Shown here one piece after another: positions 21,416 through 28,313 of a DNA stretch of 30,586 nt (position 1 is the stretch's first letter; the number at the start of each line of letters is the position of its first letter). The DNA comes from a virus. The stretch covers positions 1 through 30,586 of the IMG/VR virus record IMGVR_UViG_3300045936_000227; one strand, written 5' to 3'. The position numbers were made by a program, and so were the translations under genes. The notes below the pieces were generated by a model. The model was not told where the DNA came from. It did no database searches and saw only the letters and a list, made by a program, of their open reading frames with translations.

Positions 21416-22717
21416 CTAGTGGACGTGCGCCACGACGACAGTCGCGGTGACGCCTTCCAGGCGGAACGAGCTCGCGGGCTTCTCGAACGCCGAGTTGTCC
21501 CAGATCCGGTAGAAGGCCTCGAACGCATCCCTCGCCGCGGAGCCGGTGCCGACGCGGCAGAGGATCGCGCCGTCCTCGTCGGCCCACTCGCCATTGGTCA
21601 TGACGTAGCGGGTGAGGAAGCTCTCGTCGATGCCGAAGATCATTCCGTAGGGGGCGTATTTTTCCGCCATGACGGTGATCCCGCCGAAGCTGAGATCCCG
21701 CCCCTTGGCCGCGCGGGTGCCGGCGTCCGGATTCAGGAGCTCCGAGCCGACATAGCGCCGGGCGTCGTTGGTCACCGCCAGGTAGGCGCGTCGCACGCTG
21801 TGGTGCATGGCGAGCAGGCTGATGTCGCCGTCGCCGAGCTGGTCGGCGAGGTCGATGCCGCGCTGGATCACGTCGGCGGAGAGCGCGCCGACGCCGGTGA
21901 TCACGTTCGCGCACCACAGCGGGTAGGTGGTGCGGTTCACGTTGTGCAGGGTCTGGACGTAGGTGCCGTCGTCGATGAGCCCGAGGAGGCCCATCATCTC
22001 CTTCTGGTAGCCGGAGTCGCTGACGTCCGTCGCGCCGGTCGTGTTCACCCGCACGATGTAGTCGTTGTCGGCGACGGCCGCGGCCATCGCGCTATCAACG
22101 GTCACGGTCTGGCCGTTCGCCGCGATGGACTGGATGGTGCGGTTCGCGGACGCGCGCATCGTCCCGGTCGCCGGATCGACGAACGCCACCGCCATCCCGG
22201 GATTCAGGAACCGCGCGCCGTTGGTCGCGCCGGCGATGCCGCCCGGCGCATCGACGGTCACCGTGGTGCCGGTGCCCGGATCGCCGTTCACGAGCGCGAA
22301 CACGCCGCGCCCGTCGCCCCAGATCGCGCGCCCGCGCTCTGAGGACATGTCGGTGATGATGCCGCGCATCTCCTGCTCCATCGCCGCGGCGAACGCGTGG
22401 CGCTCGCCCTGCGAGGCTTTCATCACCTGGGCGGTGAGCAAAACGCGGCCGTACTGATACCGCATCGGGATGCGCGTGTTGGTGTAGCCCTGCTGCTGCG
22501 CGGCGGGCAGGTTGCCGTTCTCCGCCGCCCAGCCGCTCCCCTGGTTGCGGCGCACGTGCACGGGATACGTCACGACGCGGCCGCCCCAGTCGCGCGCTTC
22601 CTTCTGCAGGAAGCGATCGAGCATCTTGACCTTGGTCGGGATGATTTCTCGAATCCCGCCCTCGTAGACGTCCTTCAACACTTCGTCGTAGGCAGTGGTG
22701 TCCTGTCCGGCTGGCAT
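21416..22717 (-). CDS. major capsid protein, HK97-like fold
   Basis: 433 residues. The pattern fits a phage major capsid protein: N-terminal helical arm (YDEVLKDVYEGGIREIIPTK), an E-loop-like segment with the basic/Gly stretch YPVHVRRNQGSGWAAENGNL, and a spine-helix region (LTAQVMKASQGERHAFAAAM). A P-domain and A-domain core follows (LLAMHHSVRRAYLAVTNDAR, FGGITVMAEKYAPYGMIFGI), with a C-terminal beta end (SSFRLEGVTATVVVAHVH). It follows a scaffold-like gene by four bases and precedes genes with strong ribosome binding sites, the classic order. No protease gene lies nearby. Confidence 0.8.
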   Translation of the reverse strand: MPAGQDTTAYDEVLKDVYEGGIREIIPTKVKMLDRFLQKEARDWGGRVVTYPVHVRRNQGSGWAAENGNLPAAQQQGYTNTRIPMRYQYGRVLLTAQVMKASQGERHAFAAAMEQEMRGIITDMSSERGRAIWGDGRGVFALVNGDPGTGTTVTVDAPGGIAGATNGARFLNPGMAVAFVDPATGTMRASANRTIQSIAANGQTVTVDSAMAAAVADNDYIVRVNTTGATDVSDSGYQKEMMGLLGLIDDGTYVQTLHNVNRTTYPLWCANVITGVGALSADVIQRGIDLADQLGDGDISLLAMHHSVRRAYLAVTNDARRYVGSELLNPDAGTRAAKGRDLSFGGITVMAEKYAPYGMIFGIDESFLTRYVMTNGEWADEDGAILCRVGTGSAARDAFEAFYRIWDNSAFEKPASSFRLEGVTATVVVAHVH

Positions 22718-22721
22718 AGGT

Positions 22722-23537
22722 CTACCCCGGCATCAACTCCGCGAGCCGCTGCATGGCCTTCTGGTGCAGCCGCTGCTCGAATTGCCGCTCCTGGCCCGGC
22801 TCGGGCCGGTCCGGCAACTCGGCGCCGCGCGCACCTCCGCCACGGAGGGGCGTCGGGAGTCGCTGCATGCGCTGTTTCGTCGTGGAGAGCGCCGCGTGCT
22901 GCTGGCGACGCAGGCCCGTGAGGAACGAGGCGTTCACCTCGTTGAAGGCTTCGGCGATGACGCTGCCGTCCCCGGCCCGGAATCGCGCATCGAGATCGGG
23001 GTCCGAGCGAATGACCCCGGCCACCATCTCCTCGACGTGGCGCAGCGCCCGGGGGTCGGTCGACAACCCGGCCTCCTTGGCGAGCGTCGCGAGCTGCGCC
23101 GTGCCGTTCGACACGATGCCCCGCTGGTGCGCCTGGTGGAGCTGCTGGTAGCCCTGATAGACCTGGGGCAGCACCCGGAGCTGCTCCTGCGCCTGGAGGA
23201 TGGCGCGCAGCTCGGGATCGGCCTGCATCAGGGTCTTGAGCGTGCGGGCCGCCTCCAGGACTTCCTGGGTGGGCGGCTCGACGGGCGCACGCTGGGAAGA
23301 CTCGTAGCGGGCGAGGCGATCGGTGAGCTGGCGGATGTGGGCCGCGGTCTGCGCCTGGCCGGCGCGGAACTCGCGGTTCTGCGCGATCAGCTGCTGGAAC
23401 CGGGGATGCTGGTGAAACGGGACCTGCGCGTCGGGGTCCGTGTTTTGCGTCGCGGCCGACGTGGGGGACGCGCTGCTGTCGAATGCGGGGGGCGAGCCCG
23501 CGCCGCTGTCTGCGGCTACGCCTTCCATCTCGTCCAT
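22722..23537 (-). CDS. scaffold-like protein upstream of capsid gene
   Basis: 271 residues starting MDEMEGVAADSGAGSPPAFD; a second ATG at 23528 is an alternative. The first 45 residues are disordered Ser/Ala/Pro/Asp. The body (about 45-185) is Gln/Arg/Leu-rich coiled-coil-like helix (e.g. LIAQNREFRAGQAQTAAHIR, VLPQVYQGYQQLHQAHQRGI). The C-terminus is basic and Gln-rich, ending QKAMQRLAELMPG. Helical, Gln-rich proteins with a basic tail placed just before the capsid gene are typical of scaffolding proteins that nucleate procapsid assembly. It follows a candidate terminator at 23578-23621. Confidence 0.65.
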   Translation of the reverse strand: MDEMEGVAADSGAGSPPAFDSSASPTSAATQNTDPDAQVPFHQHPRFQQLIAQNREFRAGQAQTAAHIRQLTDRLARYESSQRAPVEPPTQEVLEAARTLKTLMQADPELRAILQAQEQLRVLPQVYQGYQQLHQAHQRGIVSNGTAQLATLAKEAGLSTDPRALRHVEEMVAGVIRSDPDLDARFRAGDGSVIAEAFNEVNASFLTGLRRQQHAALSTTKQRMQRLPTPLRGGGARGAELPDRPEPGQERQFEQRLHQKAMQRLAELMPG

Positions 23538-23577
23538 CGGACAACCCGCGCGACACCTCGACCGCCGCGAGCTCGGC

Positions 23578-23621
23578 CGAAACGAAATGAGGCCGTCGGG
23601 AAGATTCTCCCAACGGCCTCA
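23578..23621 (-). terminator. candidate intrinsic terminator and structured non-coding DNA
   Basis: Arms TGAGGCCGTCGGGA (23588-23601) and TCCCAACGGCCTCA (23608-23621) pair over 14 positions. The single non-Watson-Crick pair is a G-U only in leftward RNA. Leftward of the stem the sense strand reads TTTCGTTTCG, a short T-rich tail, so the orientation is leftward. The surrounding non-coding stretch 23538-23706 also holds two smaller inverted repeats near 23640-23658 and 23663-23674. The hairpin lies after the small gene at 23707 and before the scaffold gene. Confidence 0.6.
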
Positions 23622-23706
23622 CCCGTTCCGTTCTCAGGCCCCCGGCGCGAGGACCGGGGCTTACGGGTCCCCGTCGAGACCACCTGCGAGTTTGACTAGG
23701 TCTGCG

Positions 23707-23904
23707 TTACCGCTCCTCCATCAACCGCCCGAGGGGCCTCTTCTGGGCGCGAGCGCGATCCTTGGCGAACTCCTGAGGGGTGTGCGTGGCGCCGGTCGAG
23801 AGGTTTTTCGCCTCCACGACCTTGCCCTTGCCGCGAAAAGCCAGGCGCACGGGTTGGCCGCCCTTCTTCGTCACGCGATAGCGGACATTGCCTTTCAACG
23901 GCAC
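23707..23904 (-). CDS. small basic protein (65 aa), moron-like
   Basis: 65 residues from a GTG at 23904 (MPLKGNVRYRVTKKGGQPVR), with no recognisable ribosome binding site. It is strongly basic. The first 40 residues look like a small beta barrel or sheet (VRYRVTKKGGQPVRLAFRGK, then GKVVEAKNLSTGATHT), followed by a basic helix (QEFAKDRARAQKRPLGRLME). This pattern fits nucleic-acid contact, but no family is recognised. Base composition is somewhat less GC-rich than the flanks. A promoter-like element lies directly upstream and a hairpin terminator downstream, the arrangement of an autonomously expressed gene inserted in a late operon. An overlapping longer frame (23696-23941) is rejected as Arg/Gly-rich. 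Confidence 0.6.
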   Translation of the reverse strand: MPLKGNVRYRVTKKGGQPVRLAFRGKGKVVEAKNLSTGATHTPQEFAKDRARAQKRPLGRLMEER

Positions 23905-23910
23905 GGCGAC

Positions 23911-23941
23911 ACGATACCATCGGCATCGCCGATACCGTCAA
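23911..23941 (-). promoter_or_regulatory. candidate leftward promoter with palindromic spacer
   Basis: On the leftward sense strand, TTGACG (23941-23936, five of six consensus) and TATCGT (23916-23911, four of six) are 19 bases apart. That spacing is longer than ideal. The spacer holds the perfect palindrome ATCGGC-ATC-GCCGAT (23919-23933), and CGATACC is repeated at 23912-23918 and 23930-23936. The predicted start site falls at about 23904, the first base of the GTG, so the transcript would be leaderless. The palindrome could be an operator. Confidence 0.4.
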
Positions 23942-23948
23942 GCAGAAT

Positions 23949-24656
23949 CTACAGGTGGTGTGACACTTTACGGCACCGCTGCGCCGAGCGGGAGTGTGGC
24001 ACCGCCCCGTTGAGCCGCTTCCAGCGCTTGCGTTTGAAGATCCCCGGGATCGGTTCGATCTCCTGGGGCTCGGCGGCCAGGAGGGCGGCCAGGAGCTCGG
24101 CCTCGTGGGGGTCCTCCGGGACGACCAGGTCGTGCGAGGGCACCACCCCGTAGAGCTCCGGGTCCCGCTTCCTGGGCTCCGGGAAGAAGCCGAACACCCC
24201 CTTGCAGTAGCGCCAGGTGTAGGTGCCCGACGCCTTGATCTTCCGGGGCGGCGGCGTCGGGTACGGCTCAGGCTCCGGCGGCGCCGCCGGCCTGTCCGGC
24301 AGCGGCGCCCACACCGTGTAGGCGTCCAGCTGGCGGAGCGCCTGCAAGGCCCGAGACTGCAGGGAGGGCTGCGGCTGGGGCGCCGGGGCGTCGCGCCACT
24401 CCAGGTGCAGTTGCGCGCACCGGGTCTCGCCCGGCACCGGCGCGTGCGGGCACGGCGCGTACCGGGGAGCGATCGGCGGCCCGATCTGCACGGCCATCTC
24501 GCAGAAGACGGGCTCGGTCGTTGCCGCCTCCAGGCGGGCGACGATGGTGGCCCTGGGGTAGAGGCTCGCCCAGTAGGCGGCGATCTCCTTGTCGTTCGCC
24601 TGCAGCGCGAGCGGGACGTTCCACCACTGCGCCGCCGGCCGCTTCCGCCAGGGCAT
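23949..24656 (-). CDS. hypothetical protein, Pro-rich (235 aa)
   Basis: 235 residues beginning MPWRKRPAAQWWNVPLALQA. Residues about 20-90 form a folded-looking part with scattered cysteines (VFCEMAVQIGPPIAPRYAPC, then TRCAQLHLEW). A Pro-rich linker (about 90-140, PPEPEPYPTPPP) follows, then an aromatic segment (SGTYTWRYCKGVFGFFPEPR). The end is acidic, then basic (FKRKRWKRLNG). No known domain. Located between a Cys-motif small protein and the moron-like gene, it belongs to the accessory set between portal and scaffold. Confidence 0.55.
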   Translation of the reverse strand: MPWRKRPAAQWWNVPLALQANDKEIAAYWASLYPRATIVARLEAATTEPVFCEMAVQIGPPIAPRYAPCPHAPVPGETRCAQLHLEWRDAPAPQPQPSLQSRALQALRQLDAYTVWAPLPDRPAAPPEPEPYPTPPPRKIKASGTYTWRYCKGVFGFFPEPRKRDPELYGVVPSHDLVVPEDPHEAELLAALLAAEPQEIEPIPGIFKRKRWKRLNGAVPHSRSAQRCRKVSHHL

Positions 24657-24663
24657 CCCTACA

Positions 24664-24996
24664 TCACTTCTTCCCCGACGACCCCACGATGACCTCTCGC
24701 CGCCCCGCCGGCACCGGGGGTGGGGGGGGTGGGGGTGGGGGCGGCGGCGCGGGCGGCGGCGCGACCTTCTTCGGCGCGTGCTTCGCGGCCTCCGGCGGCC
24801 CGACGCGGTACTCGCCGCACCACTCGGAGGCCACCAGGCGGGGCCAGCGCGGCGGGCGCGCGAGATCGTAGATGCCGGGCGGCGAGGCGGGCGGCGCGGT
24901 GCGCCGGCACTCGCCGACCGCCTCGCCAGCGAGCTCGACCTCGGCCGGCAGGCTGAGACTCAGGTTGTTGAAGTAGACGCAATCAAGGCAGGGCAT
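24664..24996 (-). CDS. small four-Cys phage protein with polyproline tail
   Basis: 110 residues starting MPCLDCVYFNNLSLSLPAEV. Cysteines occur as C3xxC6, C30 and C60 in the pattern CLDCVYF, GECRRTAPPA, ASEWCGEY. This spacing (CxxC, then ECRRxxP, then WCGE) is one I recall from small phage proteins; the four cysteines could bind a metal ion. The C-terminal third is a proline run (more than ten consecutive prolines), then a short basic end. The polyproline codons give the G-tracts on the opposite strand at 24716-24741. Function unknown. Confidence 0.6.
   Translation of the reverse strand: MPCLDCVYFNNLSLSLPAEVELAGEAVGECRRTAPPASPPGIYDLARPPRWPRLVASEWCGEYRVGPPEAAKHAPKKVAPPPAPPPPPPPPPPPVPAGRREVIVGSSGKK
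24716..24741 (+). other. G-quadruplex-forming motif (template strand)
   Basis: On the plus strand there are four G-runs of 5, 8, 5 and 5 bases at 24716-24720, 24722-24729, 24731-24735 and 24737-24741, each separated by a single T. Runs of at least three G with one-base loops are the most stable parallel quadruplex design. The runs are the complement of proline codons in the small four-Cys gene, so codon choice partly explains them. They lie on the template strand of a leftward gene, where a quadruplex could slow polymerase. Confidence 0.8.
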
Positions 24997-24999
24997 AGC

Positions 25000-25203
25000 T
25001 CACCGATCCCTGTCGCGCGGCTTGCGCGACGGCGCGGGCACCTCGTCCTCGTGCAGGGCCTGGGCGATGGCCAGCAGGCCGGTGCGGATGTGGACGGCGG
25101 CTTCACGGATCGCCTGGGCGAGCTCGCGATCCCCGGGACCGTCGACCAGCAGGCCCTCCGTCGCGCTGGCCAGCCGTTCCAACGCCTCTTCGATGCGCGG
25201 CAT
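25000..25203 (-). CDS. small helical hypothetical protein (67 aa)
   Basis: 67 residues from the ATG at 25203 (MPRIEEALERLASATEGLLV). The ATG shares one base with the upstream stop (TGATG). A longer start at 25356 would be Arg/His-rich out-of-frame sequence. The product is nearly all amphipathic helix (AIREAAVHIRTGLLAIAQAL), ending in a charged tail (SRKPRDRDR). No family is recognised. It is one of four small genes between portal and the moron-like unit. Confidence 0.6.
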   Translation of the reverse strand: MPRIEEALERLASATEGLLVDGPGDRELAQAIREAAVHIRTGLLAIAQALHEDEVPAPSRKPRDRDR

Positions 25204-25490
25204 CACTCGACTCCCTTCTCGGGCGCCAGCAGCTTCACGCCGACCACCGGCATGCCCGTCGCATCGGCGACGAGGCGCAAGATGGCCGGGGTGACCGTCT
25301 CGTCGTAATACGAGACGTCGGTGCGCGGCCACGACGGCGACGGCTCGCGGTCCCACTCCACGCGGATGTGCCCGAGCGTGTCGAGGTAGACGTTGCAGGA
25401 ATTGCCGGACGGCAGGACGAACGAGCCCAGGTCGCGGCCCGATCCCCGCGCGCCGTAGTCGCAGTTGTCGTGCATCGGACAGCGGCCCAT
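25203..25490 (-). CDS. hypothetical protein (95 aa)
   Basis: 95 residues from the ATG at 25490 (MGRCPMHDNCDYGARGSGRD), one base after the portal stop. It has three cysteines near the N-terminus (C4, C10, C32), then a strand-rich segment (FVLPSGNSCNVYLDTLGHIR) and a helix (ILRLVADATGMPVVGVKLLA). No catalytic motif or membrane segment is visible. Not recognised; may be a head-completion or accessory protein. Confidence 0.55.
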   Translation of the reverse strand: MGRCPMHDNCDYGARGSGRDLGSFVLPSGNSCNVYLDTLGHIRVEWDREPSPSWPRTDVSYYDETVTPAILRLVADATGMPVVGVKLLAPEKGVE

Positions 25491-25491
25491 C

Positions 25492-27828
25492 TCACGCCCC
25501 CTTCTGCTGGCCCATCTCCTCGAACTCCCCTTCCATGCGCGCGGGTGAACTCCCGGCGTTCATGGGGTTCTGGTTCGGACGTCCGGGAGCGCCACGACCT
25601 GGCGGAGCGCCGGGACGCTGAGGCGTGCCCCCGCCCCCACCCTGGGCCTGCTGCATGGCCATCATCTGCTCGGCCGAGAGCTGGTCGTGCATGGCCTTGT
25701 GGCGCTCGGCCAGCATCTGCACCAGCGGGGGCAGGGTCTGGCTGTACTGGCCCTTCAGGAACCGGCCGTGCTCGCGGCTGTGAATGCCGTGATCGTCGAC
25801 GCTCGGGCGCACGCGCGGGAGCTGCACGCCCAGGCCGGCGAAGACCTGCACGATCGACTCGTAGTCGAGCATCTGCAGCTCGGCCAGCTCGTCGGGCGCC
25901 GCCTGCTGCATCCGCGGGTCCTGGGCGAGCGCCGCGAAGGCCTCGTCCTCCATGACGGCGTTCTTGGCGTCGAGCGCGAAGGTCTCGACGAACTTCGTGC
26001 GCCCGTAGATCTCCAGGATCTTGAAGCGCTGCTCGGGATCGAGGGGCTGCACGATGCCGAGCGACACCAGCTGCTCGATCTCCGCGCGCTCGGCCATGTT
26101 CGTCCTCGGCATGGCGCTGCCCGCCTCCGGGACGACGTTGACGTGCCCCTCCAGGTCGGCGCCGAGGAACTTCTCGACCTCCCACTGCCCGTCGCGCCCC
26201 ATGATCTGCAGCAGCCGGGGCTCGGTGACGTACTCCCGGAAGATGTCGACGGCCTGGGCCCCCCAGGCGGCCCAGGCGCTCTCCCACGTGATGAACAGCG
26301 GGGCGAAGCGGCTCTGGCCGCGTTCGTTCAGGATCTGCAGCGCGATGCCGGCGGACACGCCCTCCGGCCGCGAGCCCTTGATCACGTCGAACGTCGCCGC
26401 GAGCTCTTCGAGGTCCTGGTCGATCTTCTCTAGATAGGAGACGAAGCTGCCGTTGATCGGCTGGCCGGCGACCCGCTCGGGCTTCGCCGGCACCAGGGGC
26501 GAGTACCGGATCACCTGGCCCGGATGCCCGGTGAGCGTCACCACGTTGGCGCCCTCGGGCAGCAGCCAGACGGCATTGCCCATCGACATGCCGGCGAGCT
26601 CGATGATCGACTCCCACCGATTGCGCTGCGCTTGCTTGAGGGCGACGTCATCGGCGACGGTCTTGCTCCAGCCACTGCCCGGGACGAGCTGCTGCGGGAA
26701 CCACGTGAACGGCAGGAACGGCTGCCCGCGCGAGTCGTGATACGGCAGCGGCCCGGCGTGCGCGAGCTGGTGATTCTTGCCGAGGGTGATCGCGAGCAGC
26801 CCCTCGGGATACTCCTTGGTCGGCAGCTGCCAGAACCACGTCTCGGTGATCTTCTTGGCCAGGCCCACCACGCCGTCGGGCTTGCGGGCGCTCTCGCCGA
26901 GGTGCGCGCCGAGGGTGGCCAGCGACTCCTGATAGAAGGCCTCCTGCACGGAGCCCAGCGAGTCGGGCTGCAGGCGCTCGGCGAGCTCGGGCCACCGTTC
27001 CTTGGCATGATCCAACGGCATCGACTTCTCGCGCAGACACTCGCGCTGTTTCGTCCAGTCGGCGATCGACGGATCGCTGAACATCTCGAAGCACGACACC
27101 ACGTCGGTGTACATCCGCCCGATCGGCACCTGCTGGCCGAGCGGCTGGCCGTCCGGCCCCACGGCGGCCTCGGTGGGCGCCCCGCACGCCGCACACTGCC
27201 CGCCCGGCGTCGGCGGCTGCTGCAAGGCACACGCCGGACAGGCCTGATCGGGGATCAGGCGCGTGCCCCAGCGCGGATCGGGATCGTAGCCCGTCTCGAC
27301 CCAGGCATCGCCGGTGTGCCCCACCCACTGCGCGAGGTACTGCCGCTGCATGCGCAGGCCGACCTCGCTCTCGATCACCTCGATCACGCGGCCGGCCACC
27401 CGCGCGGCGGCCCGATCATCGGTGTCGTCGGTCGCCGGCAGGAAGTTCAGGCGCGGCTCGATGCGCGCGAACACGCTGATCACCGCGGCCATGGTCGAGG
27501 CGTAGCGGTTGGTCACCGGCATCGGCACGGTGGGCGGCAGGACCACGTCGCGATAGCGCGCCTGGCCGCGGTCCCAGCGAATCCACTGCCGCCCGCGCAG
27601 GAACAGGAGGTTGCGGTAGGCCGGACGCAGGCGATTGCTCCGCCCGTGGCTCCACTCCTCGCGCTTGCGCGTGATCAGGTCGACGATGGCCCCGGGGTCG
27701 TAGCGGGTCTCCGGCGGCCTCGGCGGGCCGGGCGGCGCGCCCATCGGGGCGGCCGGCATCCCGGGCGGCGCCATCGTGGACGGCGCGCCCCCCAGGGCGG
27801 CCCCGAGCTGGTCTTCACGCATCGCCAT
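25492..27828 (-). CDS. portal protein (P22-like) with embedded zinc-ribbon-like motif
   Basis: 778 residues. The portal forms the dodecameric ring through which DNA is packaged and ejected. Support: position two small genes after TerL, large size as in the P22-like family, N-terminal helical stretch with WSHGRSNRLRPAYRNLLFLR and GRQWIRWD (about 59-85), and MPVTNRYASTMAAVISVFAR (about 103-122). There is also a stem-type helix region (VADDVALKQAQRNRWESIIE) and a long Gln/Gly/Pro-rich C-terminus. Unusually, residues 197-215 carry two CxxC pairs (CPAC and CAAC, 11 residues between), which look like a zinc ribbon inserted in the wing region. The start has a GGAGAG ribosome binding site. Confidence 0.75.
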   Translation of the reverse strand: MAMREDQLGAALGGAPSTMAPPGMPAAPMGAPPGPPRPPETRYDPGAIVDLITRKREEWSHGRSNRLRPAYRNLLFLRGRQWIRWDRGQARYRDVVLPPTVPMPVTNRYASTMAAVISVFARIEPRLNFLPATDDTDDRAAARVAGRVIEVIESEVGLRMQRQYLAQWVGHTGDAWVETGYDPDPRWGTRLIPDQACPACALQQPPTPGGQCAACGAPTEAAVGPDGQPLGQQVPIGRMYTDVVSCFEMFSDPSIADWTKQRECLREKSMPLDHAKERWPELAERLQPDSLGSVQEAFYQESLATLGAHLGESARKPDGVVGLAKKITETWFWQLPTKEYPEGLLAITLGKNHQLAHAGPLPYHDSRGQPFLPFTWFPQQLVPGSGWSKTVADDVALKQAQRNRWESIIELAGMSMGNAVWLLPEGANVVTLTGHPGQVIRYSPLVPAKPERVAGQPINGSFVSYLEKIDQDLEELAATFDVIKGSRPEGVSAGIALQILNERGQSRFAPLFITWESAWAAWGAQAVDIFREYVTEPRLLQIMGRDGQWEVEKFLGADLEGHVNVVPEAGSAMPRTNMAERAEIEQLVSLGIVQPLDPEQRFKILEIYGRTKFVETFALDAKNAVMEDEAFAALAQDPRMQQAAPDELAELQMLDYESIVQVFAGLGVQLPRVRPSVDDHGIHSREHGRFLKGQYSQTLPPLVQMLAERHKAMHDQLSAEQMMAMQQAQGGGGGTPQRPGAPPGRGAPGRPNQNPMNAGSSPARMEGEFEEMGQQKGA

Positions 27829-27831
27829 GGC

Positions 27832-28098
27832 TTACTCTCCTGCGTTCGCGAACTCGGCGGTCTGGGCCAGGCGCTCCAGCACGTGCGCCTCGCGATCGCG
27901 CTGCTCGCTGGGCGTCGGGACGGTGACCGGGCCGTGCCCCTGCTGCGCCAGGAGGCGATCGACGGCGAACTCCGCCCGCTGCCGTTCGTGCACGAACTGT
28001 TCGCGCCAGAAGGCGATCTCCTCGCGGAGATGCGCAATGAACGGATCACGCTCCTCGCGACGCTCGTCTCGACGCTCGCGGCGCCCCCACCAGGTCAT
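27832..28098 (-). CDS. small charged coiled-coil protein (88 aa)
   Basis: 88 residues beginning MTWWGRRERRDERREERDPF. The N-terminus is Arg/Glu-rich, and the body is an amphipathic helix (LREEIAFWREQFVHERQRAE) likely to form a coiled coil, then a second helix (EQRDREAHVLERLAQTAEFA). Its ATG overlaps the stop of the previous small gene (ATGA). Located between TerL and portal; no family is recognised. May be a packaging or portal assembly accessory, but only by position. Confidence 0.6.
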   Translation of the reverse strand: MTWWGRRERRDERREERDPFIAHLREEIAFWREQFVHERQRAEFAVDRLLAQQGHGPVTVPTPSEQRDREAHVLERLAQTAEFANAGE

Positions 28099-28313
28099 GC
28101 CGCCGCCCCCACCAGGTCGACAGCCCCGCCGTCGCCGCGCGTGCCCCCGCCGCGCATCCTCCGCGGCCGCCGCGGGGCGGACGGCCGCGGCGGGCGGCAG
28201 ATCGCCACCGGCCCCGTGGCGCCCGGCGGCCCCGCGACGGCGCGCCGCGGGGGGCCAGGCTCGACGGTCGGCGTGCCCGGCGGCCCCGCGCTCCGCTGGC
28301 GACGCGCGCTCAT
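28095..28313 (-). CDS. small Arg/Pro/Gly-rich protein (72 aa)
   Basis: 72 residues from the ATG at 28313 (MSARRQRSAGPPGTPTVEPG). A longer reading from 28670 is an out-of-frame shadow of the terminase end. The ATG overlaps the terminase stop (ATGA), and its own stop overlaps the next ATG (ATGA); these junctions are the main evidence. Composition is dominated by Pro, Arg and Gly, with collagen-like GPP and GAT triplets (VAGPPGATGPV), but the Gly-X-Y register is not kept for long. Basic and probably disordered; could contact DNA. Function unknown. Confidence 0.5.
   Translation of the reverse strand: MSARRQRSAGPPGTPTVEPGPPRRAVAGPPGATGPVAICRPPRPSAPRRPRRMRGGGTRGDGGAVDLVGAAA

Noticed and set aside
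23696-23941. 81-residue alternative frame over the small basic gene.
   Set aside because: Arg/Gly/Pro-rich shadow; the frame from 23904 has a protein-like pattern of strands and helix.
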